Below, piece by piece: positions 1 through 10,230 of a stretch of DNA of 64,000 nucleotides. The position numbers were made by a program, and so were the translations under genes. The notes under the pieces are model-generated. The model was given only the letters and a program-made list of their open reading frames with translations. It ran no database searches and was not told the DNA's origin. Positions within the stretch are counted from its first letter, which is position 1; each line of letters opens with the position of its first letter. The stretch is from Boswellia sacra (taxonomy: Eukaryota > Streptophyta > Magnoliopsida > Sapindales > Burseraceae): contig SNVD02000468.1 in assembly GCA_013180625.2 (NCBI GenBank), forward strand, positions 1,054,001 through 1,118,000, in the 5' to 3' direction.

Positions 1-310
1 ATTATTAATCTCAAATAAAATTATATTTTCAAATAATACAACATTTGTGTTTAAGTAAAAATTAGTAAAATTTATTTTGAAAATTAAATTAAAACAATTA
101 GTGCTTCAAAAATTAGGAAAAATTAGTATAAGGTTGCAAATAAAAAATTATGAAACATAGGGACTTTAAATGGGTATGATTCTGATAAAGTTTAATAGAT
201 ATGGATTTCCTTGAAATTTAACAATAGTATATAATGAAAGAGAGCTTCACCAAAATCCTAAATCTAAATCCACGATTCCTAAAACGCCTCCACTCCAGTA
301 CCTACGCTTA
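1..310 (+). repeat. 5' subterminal region of the gene-capturing CACTA family
   Basis: This AT-rich stretch aligns base for base over long runs with 39484-39790 (for example the blocks starting 'tctcaaataaaatt' and 'aaaaattaaattaaaaca'). It is followed in both places by a similar 'cctaaatc...cctccactcc' segment where cargo begins. A more diverged relative lies at 61310-61860. Confidence 0.75.
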
Positions 311-1438
311 TCCGCCCTTCTCCACTCCGCTATCCTTTGTTTCATTTGCCACTCACTTTATCATTCATGGCTCACTCCCTCGTTTAGCCAGTAACTTGTC
401 AATCGGCTACTGAGTCATCAATTAGCTCCCTCATCCACTTCATGACTCGTCACAAGCCTGGTTTTGTTTTAATAGAAGAGAAATCGGTGATATGCAGAGG
501 TGAAATCCGTCTCAAAAAAGCCAGTTTTTTTTTACTGAAAAGCTTGGTTATTTCTAATTCAAGTTCTCATCTTTCGTTGGATTCTTCAGGTACTTCGTGC
601 TTTTCTCTTTATTTTGCTTTATGGGTATTACTTAGGACTCGATTTTTTTTTTTGGTATTGCAGATAACAAATCTGTTTGCTCTCTAACAAGTATGAGACT
701 CGTGACTCGGTCTTTGATTGATTTTTGAGTTTGTTTTATAAAGAGGCTATTGACTGGGTGTTCAAGGTGAAGGCATGAGTTTGTGAAATGATGTAGTTTC
801 ATTAAAGTGAGTAAGCGAGGTAGGTGAGGTGATGGTAAGGCTGAGTGAGGAGAGAGAGGGAGCGGGCGAGGATGGTGCACTAGGTGCCGCACACGACAAG
901 TTCTTGGAGGTCTTGAAGTTCAAGTTCTCACCGTGTATGGCTACTCCAGTAACTATATTTCTTAGTAATTTGTGGGTTATATCTATAGGTCATGAAAATA
1001 CTGAGATTGGACGCTCTTTGTTCAAGTTTTTAGTTCAAGTTTTTTGAAGAGTTTCTCTTCTTATTTCTTTACCTCTGGGTTGAACTTGTGTTCTGAATCT
1101 ACAGGTGCTTTATCAGTCCTACACAACCTGATCACGGTCTTTATCAGTCCTCTTGTGAAGTTCAGCTGCGCTTTTGGGAGTTTATTAGAATTATTTTTAA
1201 ATTTTGCAAGAGCTCTTATGGTTGGGCAGTTTTGGCTTTTGATGACTTTGCTCGAACCTTGTTGGGATGTATGTTGGTAGGGTATACAACAATTACCTTT
1301 CATGTCTTTTTTGTGAAAGTTGCTGCCTGTATGGCTCATACACGAGTGAACTCAGTACATGTGAAAAAAGTGTGATTGATATTCATGACAGAAGAAAATA
1401 GTATCATTTTCATTAATTGACTGATTATCGTCATGCAG

Positions 1439-1735
1439 AAAATCCCATATAAGTTCTCTATGGCACATCTTCCTGACTGCAAAACAGAGATCATCCTTCA
1501 AAATTTAAAAGGGGAATGCTGGACAGTGAATTCGGTCTCAGACTCCAAAGGGCGAATGGTGCATACATTTTGCGGAGGATGGATGGCCTCGTGGCAATGA
1601 CATCAAGATTTGGGTTTTATGCATATTTGAACTTATTAACAAGTGTGAAATGCGTGTGCATATTTCTGGAGTTGGAAGAAAAGAACTAGATCATATAAGT
1701 GGAAAATCAACATCTAATGAATCATCTACTGATGG
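1439..1735 (+). pseudogene. Captured B3 DNA-binding domain fragment
   Basis: The translation after an AG acceptor at 1438 reads KIPYKFSMAHLPDCKTEI, continues through a GECWTVNS segment and then MVHTFCGG. After a frameshift near 1583 it continues GNDIKIWVLCIFEL and KCEMRVHISGV. This is the layout of a plant B3 domain (PF02362): a Phe-Ser strand, a Gly-x-x-Trp-x-Val core, a Gly-Trp turn, then the CIFEL and RVHI strands. The family binds DNA in the nucleus. Only one domain's worth of one gene is present, the frame is broken, and it lies inside a CACTA element, so I call it non-functional cargo. The exact subfamily (REM or related) cannot be fixed. Confidence 0.72.
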
Positions 1736-2721
1736 CTGTCCTCCTTTTTGAAATATATGAAAAAGATTTACCTTCAATGAACACATAAACTGGTGAGTTA
1801 TACATGAAGCTTCTGTTATCTTTTTATCTGTTTTTAGGGTTTTTAGGATAAAAGTGCATATATAATTCACTTCAATTGTGATTAAAATTTTTTTTTTCAT
1901 AACTAATAACCATTAGTTGCTGTATTTCTTGATGTTTGGATAAAAGAGAGTGACGGTAGATTTCTTCTAATTTTTTATTAGAAGCTGTAAACTTCCCATT
2001 GAAAATTCGGTGATCTGTTTGATTGCAATCCTGTTTTTAGTCTAGAAACAGGACAACTCCTATCTGTTCCCTTCAGACTGACATTTTCTTGATTATGTTT
2101 TTGAATTCAATCAAGCATTATTGCTCTGAAACTAAACTGTCATAGGGATTTTGGTGCTTTTTTCGGCAGATACAATTTTCAAACACCTTATAAAGGTGAC
2201 TTGTTTTGTGCGTAGAGAATAGATGAGTTCGTTTAGGTGTCTTTAGTTGAGCCAAATGTGTAAAATAGGACTTCGTACAATCTTGTGCTAATTAGAAGCC
2301 TGTTCTAAGGAGTTTTTCAACCATGCCCTACAGTTTTTGTTATATTTGATTTTTTATGTGCTATCTACATAGTGATTGTGAAAGAGCCTTAACTGGCTCC
2401 TCTTAAGTTCCGATAGGATCATGCGCTTTAGTAAAATACTCATGTCTTATTCTTAGCTTTTTCAGGCATCTTGGTAGCAGTGTTTTGTTTATCTATAGGT
2501 TATATCTTTAGTTCCAGTTTTTTGCTGGATTGTTTGCAAAGTCAATCACTGTTTCACCTTTTAATTGTCTAGTTCTCAATTGATAACTAAGACCGCCTAA
2601 TTTTTGAGTTTTAACTTTATGTGCTCTTTTTTATCTTGGAGGCTTTTTGCAATTATGGTTCTAAATTGTAGAGATCTGATGAGAAGTGCTGATTATATCT
2701 TTCTCTTGTCAATCTTACAAG

Positions 2722-3026
2722 GTCTGCGAGAGGTCTCTCTCTGGTTCTGGTGGTGGGCCAAATCCAGCTGTTGCTGGTCAATTTTTTAGAGGTGAGATGC
2801 TTTCAAGTGGTTATCTTATTCGACCTTGTGAGGGTGGAGGGTCAATCATACATATTGTGGATCACCTGAATCTTGAGGTTTGTTTTTTTTTCCCCAATTG
2901 TTAATATAATGTTTCTTGCTTGGCAATGTTTAATTATTTTACTTCTCTCAAGCATGGAGTGTGCCAAAGGTGTTGCGACCACTTTATGAATCATCAAAAG
3001 TAGTGGCCCAAAGAATGACCATAGCG
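2722..3026 (+). pseudogene. Captured HD-ZIP III START-domain fragment
   Basis: Two exons are visible. The first (2722-2877, after an AG acceptor, GT donor at 2878) encodes VCERSLSGSGGGPNPAVAGQ and then a segment including GYLIRPCEGGGSIIHIVDHL. The second (about 2952-3026, GT donor at 3027) encodes AWSVPKVLRPLYESSKVVAQ. This is the START lipid-binding region of class III homeodomain-leucine-zipper transcription factors (REVOLUTA/PHABULOSA/ATHB15 type), which set leaf polarity and vascular pattern. The homeodomain, zipper and MEKHLA parts are absent. The acceptor before the second exon seems to have lost a G, which would shift the frame. It is a piece of genomic DNA carried by a CACTA element. 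Confidence 0.85.
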
Positions 3027-3611
3027 GTGAGTAGATTCTGGTTGAGTTAAGAAATTATATATGCTTCTAAAGATTAATTACTGAAAGGAAAGAAAACATG
3101 CATAGGAAGGCCCTTTTCATAATTGTCTCATATAATCGTAAATTCCTGTTGAGGTCCGATTAATTTTCAATTAATTTCAGAACTTGCATTCAAATGCTCC
3201 TTGGAATAGAAATGTTAAAAACATACAATTTTTGCTTTTGAAAATTTATGAAATTTGGTTGCAAGCTTTTTATTATGATTTGAGTACTTGCCATCTGTGG
3301 TCTTTTGCATCTTTTACTCCTCTTCCTTTAACTTTAACTTTACTTTATATTTTACTCGTGTGACAGAAAAATCAGAAGTGAAGATGATATTTGCAACTTT
3401 AACTTTTTCTAACCCCTCTTATTGCTCCTCTTCCTTGCTTTCTGTTTTCTTCCATGCTCATCTCCCTTCTCATCACCCTTCAGTCATCATATACTTTCTT
3501 TGTCTTTTAAAAATTTTATTAACTCTTCAAGACTAGTGATCATTCAATAGCTGTCTGATTGTTCACACTCTTAATTTTTATTGTTGGAAATGGAATTTTT
3601 GCTGCATGCAG

Positions 3612-3728
3612 GTGATAGAAGCACAGGTTGACATGCCTATCCTTGGAGCTGTAACTTTATATTCATCTCTTCTTACATTTACTCTCCATGTCCACCCGGA
3701 TTGACTTGATTATGCAAATCAAGTGCTG
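3612..3728 (+). pseudogene. VPS35: Captured VPS35 exon (retromer subunit)
   Basis: One exon is flanked by an AG acceptor (3610-3611) and a GT donor (3729-3730). It encodes VIEAQVDMPILGAVTLYSSL, then LTFTLHVHPD, a TGA stop where the family normally has Arg (CGA to TGA), and LDYANQVL. The segment fits the C-terminal half of VPS35, the large alpha-solenoid of the retromer cargo-recognition complex on endosomes. I assign it from remembered family sequence, so the identity is probable rather than certain. The stop codon and the isolation of the exon make it a pseudogene fragment carried by the CACTA element. Confidence 0.6.
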
Positions 3729-4067
3729 GTATGTTTTAAAGTTGCCAATAAGCATGCTACATTTTAAGCTGAGTTGCAAATATATGACTAAGTTTACACT
3801 TTTTATAGTGTGTCTAGATTTTTTCTACATCCCTAAGAAGTGAGAAAACATTTTCAGTGGTTTCCAATTTCAAATTGAAAATTTATTTGCTAGACAAGTA
3901 AATATAAGAAAGTATTTTTCTTATAAATCTGTTGAATAGTAATGTGTCAATAATAAATAATTTAAGAACGCATAGAATCTTATTGTCATATGAGAACATG
4001 AAACAATAGTCTTGATAGGTTTTTATATCTCTCTACAGTTATACTTTCTGATCCTTGTTCCCTTCTG

Positions 4068-6247
4068 ATGCAAGATCAGTTTCGGATGATTATTTGCAGT
4101 ACATGTTGCTACAATTCCCAACCAATGTTACTGCATGGATCTGTCACACATTAGTCACATCAAGTCTCCTAAAGGCATGTCAATTTCACCCAGGCCATTG
4201 ATTTGCTTTGGTATGTTCATTAGGAATCAAGAATTTTTAAACCATTAATTTTTTTTTTCAATTAATCTATGAAGTGCGAATTGTAGGTCTTATAGTACTT
4301 TGGTTGTGATGAAATGATTTTGATATAGCTAAAGGATCTTACTTGGTATGCATTTTATATTGTGTATATATATAATAGGAAGAGTTTCCCTTGAACTTCT
4401 GAGGCATTACTATGCTCTTATATGGTGCGATGTGGTGTTAAGAGTTGTATATTGTTTTTGTAGATTTAAATAAAGCAATTCATCTTCCTCTGCTATATCT
4501 TGTTTTATAGTTTATATATGAACTTTTTCTTCTGTTTCATCTGGATACCATGCATGCAGTTTCCTTCAAAGTTCTAAATTTGATATTAATTTTCTATTAA
4601 AATAGAATTAATTATTGTTATGCTTCAGGCTGTGGGTATTGATTCTTTCTCAAGAACTACTGCTGCTGTTTCTGCTGCTACCATCAAGTAAATTTCCATT
4701 TTCAGTAGCTCTGTGTATTATGTTTTGTTGGACATCTAGTCTTATGTTGGAGTAAGCTGTGATTTTTATAACTGATTTTGCAGATGGGTGTCAAAGGATG
4801 GCATTGGAGCTTTTGGACGCTTATTCATAGGTCTGGCCATTGTGAAACAAGCTAAAGGGGAAAAAGTTGTGTGGAAACATATTACTAAAAATTGCTATTT
4901 TTCCAGGTGGCCGCTTTGGAAATCTTTTTGACAATGACCCAAAACAGTGGCGTATGTATGCAGATTTCATTGGCAGTGCTGGAAGGTCTTTCTAACAAGC
5001 CTTTATTTGAACTGAGAGAAGTTGTGTCAATTTGGTATTAAAGAATTTCATGAAATTTTATTATCCATCTTACAACATCTTTGATTTAACTACCCAAGTG
5101 TATCATGCCTATTTCCTACCATTGGCATCTCTTGGAAATCTCTCCAAGGTATTCTGCTTAGAAGAGCTTTTGCTTGTGCAATTGAACTTATAACTATTGT
5201 AAATACATGCATCCATTTGTCCACTTCTACTACACATGTTTTACCCAATTATGCTCTAATAGATTTTGAAAAGCAATTCCCTTATGGACATGTTGACACT
5301 CATCTGATATGGGTGGATGCAAGTCAAATGTCTATGATAGCTTGAATATCAGAGGCATGAAAGCACATGGTAACTAAAAGACCCATAGTACACATTATTA
5401 GCGAGAAAATGTTATAAGAAAAAACTGTCAAATTTTAAAAAAAAGTTAGAAGAACTGAAGAAGGAGAAGACGAAGCAGGGAATGTGCTAATGGATTAGGA
5501 TCTTTGCTGTTCTTGCTGTCCCCCTTATCTCTTATCTTGTTTGGGATCAAATGATGAATTCTAGTACCAATTTTATTAAACGTTTGAGCACTTATTACTT
5601 TACTTATGATTCACATTTTAAACAGGCTGTAGCAAGAGGACTAAAAGATCCATCATTTCGCGTGATTCAATGCCATTTTGCAATCACAGGAAACCTTGGA
5701 GAGGTAGCAGCAAAGGTATACTTTATTTTATGTATCTACTGTAACCACACTACTTTTGCTCATAATCCAAATCAACTTTTAGATGATGAGCCTTTCATAT
5801 TTTCATATATTGACTGCATTAATGGTGGATTAATGCAGGTAGTTCAAAGAAAAGAGTATCCCTTACCTTGACTAAAAATTTTCCACATTGTAGGATTAAA
5901 GTAAGCTCACTTGCAGTTAGAATGCTCATGTTATGACTTTTTTTTTTCAAATGTTTCAGGAGGAAGTTTGGGAAGTATTTGCTCAGCTTCTTGGTCTGGC
6001 TTTGGGCATACTAGTTTTGGTATGGTATATATTCCCAGTATAGAGATGGCTTTCCTGTATTCTCCTAATAGATGTTATTAATGGAAAGTATATCTTTATG
6101 TATGAAATTTTAAAATTAGAATCATCAATGTAGGAAACACCTGGCCTTGTAGGATCATATCCAGTGCTGGCATTGACTTGGACAATCATGCGGCTTCTTC
6201 ACCTTTGGTTACATTATCAGTCACTTTCAGTTCTACTATTTAATACA
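4068..6247 (+). pseudogene. Captured RUS/DUF647 gene fragment (eight exons)
   Basis: Eight exon-like blocks follow one another with mostly canonical splice sites: about 4074-4174, 4629-4687, 4784-4830, 4907-4985, about 5074-5148, 5626-5715, 5960-6019 and 6134-6247. They encode a collinear stretch of a ROOT UVB SENSITIVE protein (PF04884), including LLQFPTNVTAWICH, WVSKDGIGAFGRLFIG, GRFGNLFDNDPKQWRMYADF, ARGLKDPSFRVIQCHFAITG and MRLLHLWLHYQSLSVL. RUS proteins are plastid- or membrane-associated factors linked to UV-B response and vitamin B6 homeostasis. The N terminus and C terminus are absent. The first intron has GC instead of GT at its donor, and one acceptor (near 5073) reads ACA. The wording resembles RUS6 but I cannot fix the paralogue. 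This is the longest single cargo piece in the window. Confidence 0.85.
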
Positions 6248-6629
6248 GTAAGAATGTTGTATTTTCAGTTCTATTTCCTAAAATTTGAATTGATGCCTAA
6301 GTTTGTGTTCCACCATGTTGGGAGAGTAGAATTTTTACATTTACAACCTGTAATTTTGCCCTATTTGTTAATATTGACTGTTGGGCAATTTGTTTATGTG
6401 GTCCGAAGGAGGATAAATGCAAGTGAGGCTCTATTTCAACTTTTTGATATCGATTAAGATATCCTGAAATATTAACAAAAGCCCTATTGTACTTGTGCTG
6501 AGTGTTGTTGCAAGTAATCAGCTGAAAATGCTCAAGTTTTCAGATTACTCAGCATAGTTGATGCTTTTATATCATTTTTCTATATAACATTTTGGTGTAT
6601 AATAGTTTATTGCATCACTAGCTTTGGAT

Positions 6630-6944
6630 TATATATATATATATATATTTTTTAAATACTTGGCGGTTAAAAACTGCCAAGTATATTTTTTTAATTTTTG
6701 AAACTATTATACTTGGCGGTCAAAAACCGCCAAGTATATTTTTTTTTTATTTTTAGGCCTATTATATTTGGCGGTCAAAAACCGCCAAGTATAGTCAGAT
6801 GCATATTTGGCACTTTGACCGACCGTCAAATATAATCAATTTGATTATATTTGGCGGTGCCATTGGTGGCGCTTTTAAGACCGCCAAATATATACATATT
6901 TGACGGTCAAAGACAGCCAAATATGGTCATTTTTCTTGTAGTGA
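6630..6944 (+). repeat. CACTA 3' subterminal hairpin repeats and terminal inverted repeat
   Basis: At least four near-palindromes of the form TTGGCGGTCAAAAACCGCCAA recur between 6655 and 6925, spaced by T-rich runs. The segment ends CTTGTAGTG, the inverted CACTACAAG terminus. The same block, in the same order, lies at 44185-44489. Repeated short motifs within 200-300 bases of the ends are the usual transposase-binding subterminal repeats of CACTA elements; here each unit is itself a hairpin. Confidence 0.8.
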
Positions 6945-7490
6945 TTGTGAAAGTACTGAGGTACTTACGATATACTTGTAGCTATGGACTATATTATACC
7001 ATATATCCTGTAGCGTTAGAGGGATACAACGATACAAACTAGATATCTTATATAAAAGACTCAAAGTCTACTGGTGGATATGTGTTCACACTAGCTAGAG
7101 CTACTATATCATGGAAATCTTCTAAACAAAGCTCGATCCATGATGAAATCTGAGTTTATAGCTTTAGATAAATATGATAAAGAGGCTGAATGGCTACACC
7201 ATTTCTTAGAAGATATTCCAAATTGGCCTAAGCTTGTGCCACCTATATGTATACATTGTGGTAGTCAATCTGCTATTGCACGAACTCAGAATAACATGTA
7301 TAATGATAAGTCTAGACACATTCGTCATAGGCATAATACCATTGGGTAACTACTCATAACTGGGGTTATCACTATAGACTATATAAAATTTAAGGATAAT
7401 CTTGTGGATCCACTAACGAAAAGGTTAAATAGAGAGCTAGTTAATAAGTCATCTAGAGGAATAGGATTGAAGCCCATGAAAGAATAAGTT
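6945..7490 (+). pseudogene. Copia RNase H domain fragment
   Basis: Recognisable pieces are [56 protein letters not shown], the DSQSA-like GSQSAIARTQNNMYN, and DNLVDPLTKRLNRELV (from a partly broken frame). These are the conserved blocks of copia RNase H: the domain start, the SGY...SWKS block, the E-F-I-A helix, the DSQSA motif, HI-RR-HN and the closing D-x-x-DPLTK. Several stop codons and frame changes (near 7035, 7150, 7350) show it is dead. Context: it is the tail of the interrupted copia element. Confidence 0.8.
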
Positions 7491-8060
7491 AATACAAAGG
7501 AAACCCAATCTAGTTGACTGGAGATCCTAAGATCTAGGTTCAAAGGGACAACCTAATTGTAAAGACTTAGATAGATCACTATGGGGTGTAACCTCTTGTC
7601 CATTCCTATGATAAAAACAGTGATGCCCGTAAGGATACGGTTAGTGTTGCTTTTAATGATTCTTACGCGTCAAAAATCCGAGCAGAGTAATACAGGTTAC
7701 TCTTTGATAAGAAATCACCTATGTGAGAAGGAAGTGGGGCCGCTTTTAAAAGAATTGTTTAGGGCTCAATTCTTGAAAAATTCTCGCAGAACCAGGGTAT
7801 GTTCATGGCCAAAATGTACATAATAGTGAGAATTGGAAATTCTAGGAAAGATTCTTGTGTGGAGTATATCATCGTTTACATAAATGATAGAATAGTTCAA
7901 GGACATCGTGTCTATTGATTTGTCAGTAAAGTAAATATGCTTTCACAAGAGAAGGTTCAAAGGGTAACACCTACATATCTTAAGCAGGATTCGATCATTG
8001 AACTCTATCACTAGGTCAAATATTCGTCTATTTTCAATCCATTTCATTCATGTAGGGGAT

Positions 8061-8510
8061 TGTTGGAAATTTAAAAGGTTTGAATGGAAATTGATTTGTA
8101 ACTCATGTATTATTGAATGAATAAATGGTTACAAGTATAATGTGAAATTGAATAAAAGTTGGTATGGAATTAAATAGAAGTTAGTGTTTGAAATTACTTA
8201 AGTTTAAGGTACAAATCCCATAGCCTATATAAAGAGGTCTCTCTCATTTGTTCAACACATTACAAGTTAGCTCTCTCTTTCTCGCTAACTTGTTTATCTC
8301 TTACCTTTTGTGTTCTTAGCTTCTAGTTCTAAAGTTCGTGATAGAGTTTAAGGGTTTCCAATTCACTTAAGTAGAAGAGTAGTGCTTCTCTTGCTACTAG
8401 TTGTTGTATCCTCGAAGACAGATGCCAATAAAATTTTCAAGCACCTAATGGAGAAGGCGAATCTGTTTTAATGAAATCGTGTGATATACGAGCCTCAACG
8501 GATAATTTCT
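8061..8510 (+). repeat. Probable 3' LTR of the interrupted copia element
   Basis: It starts TGTTGGAAAT just after a GTAGGGGAT purine tract and contains a promoter-like TATATAAAG at about 8227. It ends somewhere near 8510, before an A-run. The partner LTR is outside the window, so the right border is approximate. Confidence 0.6.
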
Positions 8511-9480
8511 ATTGCTAAAAAAAAATTCCAGTTGGTACTTTTATTTTAAAGTTAAATTTAATTATTTTATATGTTATCCGTATATATTGTACACATATTT
8601 TACATATGCAATGGATATCGGCAAGCAATGTAAGGTATATATGGTCATTGATAATAAATTTTGAAAATTTTCGTAAATATGGTATTTGAAGTAATTAAGT
8701 AGGAAAATATATCTTTCCGAATGATCAATAATATAAATGTTATCTATTTTTTATTATCTTCTATCATCTGCGAATCATTGAAGCTTAATTAACGCAATTT
8801 ATATATGTCGTAAACCCATATATGCTTGCCCATTTTAAGATTTCTTGGCACTAATTAATAATTGCAAGATAGCCTTGCAGCAAAAATACGTAATAGAAAT
8901 TAATTATACTCAAATAAAAGTGTAACTTTATGTTCTTAAATCTAACTGCTACTTTTTATACTTCATAGGAATTAATAGTGGTTGCTTTATTATTTTTAAT
9001 GAAGCAGCGAGAGCATCCATGCTTAAAACTTCAATTAATAGAATAATTTTATGCATGTCAAAAATCGATTTTCAGAAATATATGTTTAGATTAATATTGT
9101 TATCTTTGAGTGGATTGAATGCTTTATCGTTTTCCAGTGATATCAAACTAAGATATCATTCCATTATTTTTATTATTTTTGTTGTTGTTATTATTATTAT
9201 TTTACTTTTTTAACGAAACCTTATAGTATTACTCTATGCTCTCTTCATGAATTCTCTTTAAAAAAAATTAATAATTTATATTAAACTTAGTTCCGAGAAA
9301 AGGAAGAAAAAAGCAAAACTTTTTATTATGTAGGTACAAGTACAGCCAACACAATACCCATATTTATTGATCTTATTAAATTCAATCGACTATTAATAAT
9401 AGTAAAAAAAAGCTAGAATGGTTGGTCCCACGTCAAAATTAAAAACTAATTAAGAACAAAAAGTATACAGTGATGGAGAA
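8511..9480. other. AT-rich intergenic DNA, no gene seen
   Basis: Low-complexity AT-rich DNA with short poly-T and TTA runs (for example 9165-9210). I see no coding signal, terminal repeat or RNA gene here. It is the 3' flank of the minus-strand secreted-peptide gene. Confidence 0.6.
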
Positions 9481-9546
9481 GTCGCTAATTATAGTTTCCA
9501 ATTCTGAGAGCTAAGTGCATGAACGAAACCCCCCTGCCAGACGTCA

Positions 9547-9912
9547 TCAAGAACTTGAATCTTGCTTGTTACTCTTCCTAATGACCTTTGAGGAATCCAC
9601 GGAAGACTCAACAGCTTTGCCTGGGAAGGCAGGTGGTGAACGAATAAAATGGCCTGCAAAGTTCTTTCCGTTCAATGTTGGGCAATGACCGCCATTGTTT
9701 CCTGGGATGTGGGTGCAATGAGAAGGGCTAATTGGTGGCACGGGACCCTGCTTAAGGGACTGAGCAAGATGGGGAAAGTATTTCTTAAGCAATATTAATG
9801 GCTTCTCAATCTCGTCCAAAGGCCTAATGGCTTCACCAATTTGCATTGTACTTGATGTGAACAAAATGGTGAACATGAACAAAAATGTCAAGAAGCTAAT
9901 TTGAGATTCCAT
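9547..9912 (-). CDS. Secreted peptide precursor, CTNIP/SCREW-like
   Basis: 121 residues. I chose the ATG at 9912 over upstream in-frame ATGs because it gives a clean signal peptide (basic/polar start, then FLTFLFMFTILFTSS) and sits about 65 bases below a TATA box. After the signal comes a charged linker (about residues 25-55), then GPVPPISPSHCTHIP followed by GNNGGHCP. This is a Pro-rich block and two Cys flanking a CTxIP motif, the hallmark I associate with the CTNIP/SCREW phytocytokines sensed by the receptor kinase HSL3/NUT. Unlike the short family members I know of, about 43 more residues follow (Ser/Lys-rich, ending NKQDSSS). The assignment to that family is inference from the motif. A second, decayed copy lies at 12075-12404 and two more near 37.1 kb and 48.5 kb. 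Confidence 0.68.
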   Translation of the reverse strand: MESQISFLTFLFMFTILFTSSTMQIGEAIRPLDEIEKPLILLKKYFPHLAQSLKQGPVPPISPSHCTHIPGNNGGHCPTLNGKNFAGHFIRSPPAFPGKAVESSVDSSKVIRKSNKQDSSS

Positions 9913-9976
9913 TTGTGATTTGTTTTCAAGCGCTCTAATCTGTTTTGGTTTATGAAGATTGATGTGTTTGCGCACA

Positions 9977-9985
9977 CCTTTATAG
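9977..9985 (-). promoter_or_regulatory. TATA box of the secreted-peptide gene
   Basis: On the minus strand it reads CTATAAAGG, 65 bases upstream of the chosen ATG. It supports starting the protein at 9912 rather than at more distant in-frame ATGs. Confidence 0.55.
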
Positions 9986-10230
9986 GCGATGGCATACGTT
10001 GACTGAAGGAAAATGGAGACTGTTAATTCCTTTGGGGAGAATTTGAACTTTGATTTTTGAACAAAATGGTCCAAAATGAGAATCAAGTACATACGGTAGT
10101 TTTGAAGACCACGCAGAATTTCTAAGAAAAAACAATTTGTCGTGTTAATATGAAGATATAGAACGTGAACAATCAGCAATCTAGATGTTCCTCGGATCGG
10201 GCTTTCAGACTTTAACAAGTCACTTAGCAT

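Larger units (their letters stand above)
1..6944 (+). mobile_element. CACTA element 1 (left end outside window), packed with host gene fragments
   Basis: The right end at 6926-6944 reads as an inverted CACTACAAGAA terminus. The preceding 300 bases match those before the right end of the element ending at 44489. The first 300 bases match 39484-39790, which lies about 526 bases inside the left end of that second element, so the missing left terminus should be roughly 525 bases upstream of the window. Between the two ends are exon-like pieces of four unrelated plant genes (B3, HD-ZIP III, VPS35, RUS), all on the plus strand and with introns retained. I see no transposase, so it looks non-autonomous. 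It interrupts a copia RNase H region that resumes at 6945. Confidence 0.82.
6945..8510 (+). mobile_element. 3' remainder of a Ty1/copia element interrupted by CACTA element 1
   Basis: Directly after the CACTA terminus the sequence resumes in a copia polyprotein (VKVLRYLRYT), runs through RNase H to about 7487, then through about 570 bases of non-coding DNA. A purine-rich tract (GTAGGGGAT) is followed by an LTR starting TGTTGGAAAT at 8061. The rest of the element lies to the left of the window, beyond the CACTA insertion. Confidence 0.75.

Noticed and set aside
6650..6925. Regularly repeated palindromes that might be read as a CRISPR-like array
   Set aside because: The spacing is irregular, the units are hairpins sharing the terminal region of a CACTA transposon, and the organism is a plant.
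9547..10230. 227-residue frame including the peptide gene with an earlier start
   Set aside because: The upstream 106 residues lie across the TATA box and have no signal peptide; the ATG at 9912 gives the proper secreted precursor.
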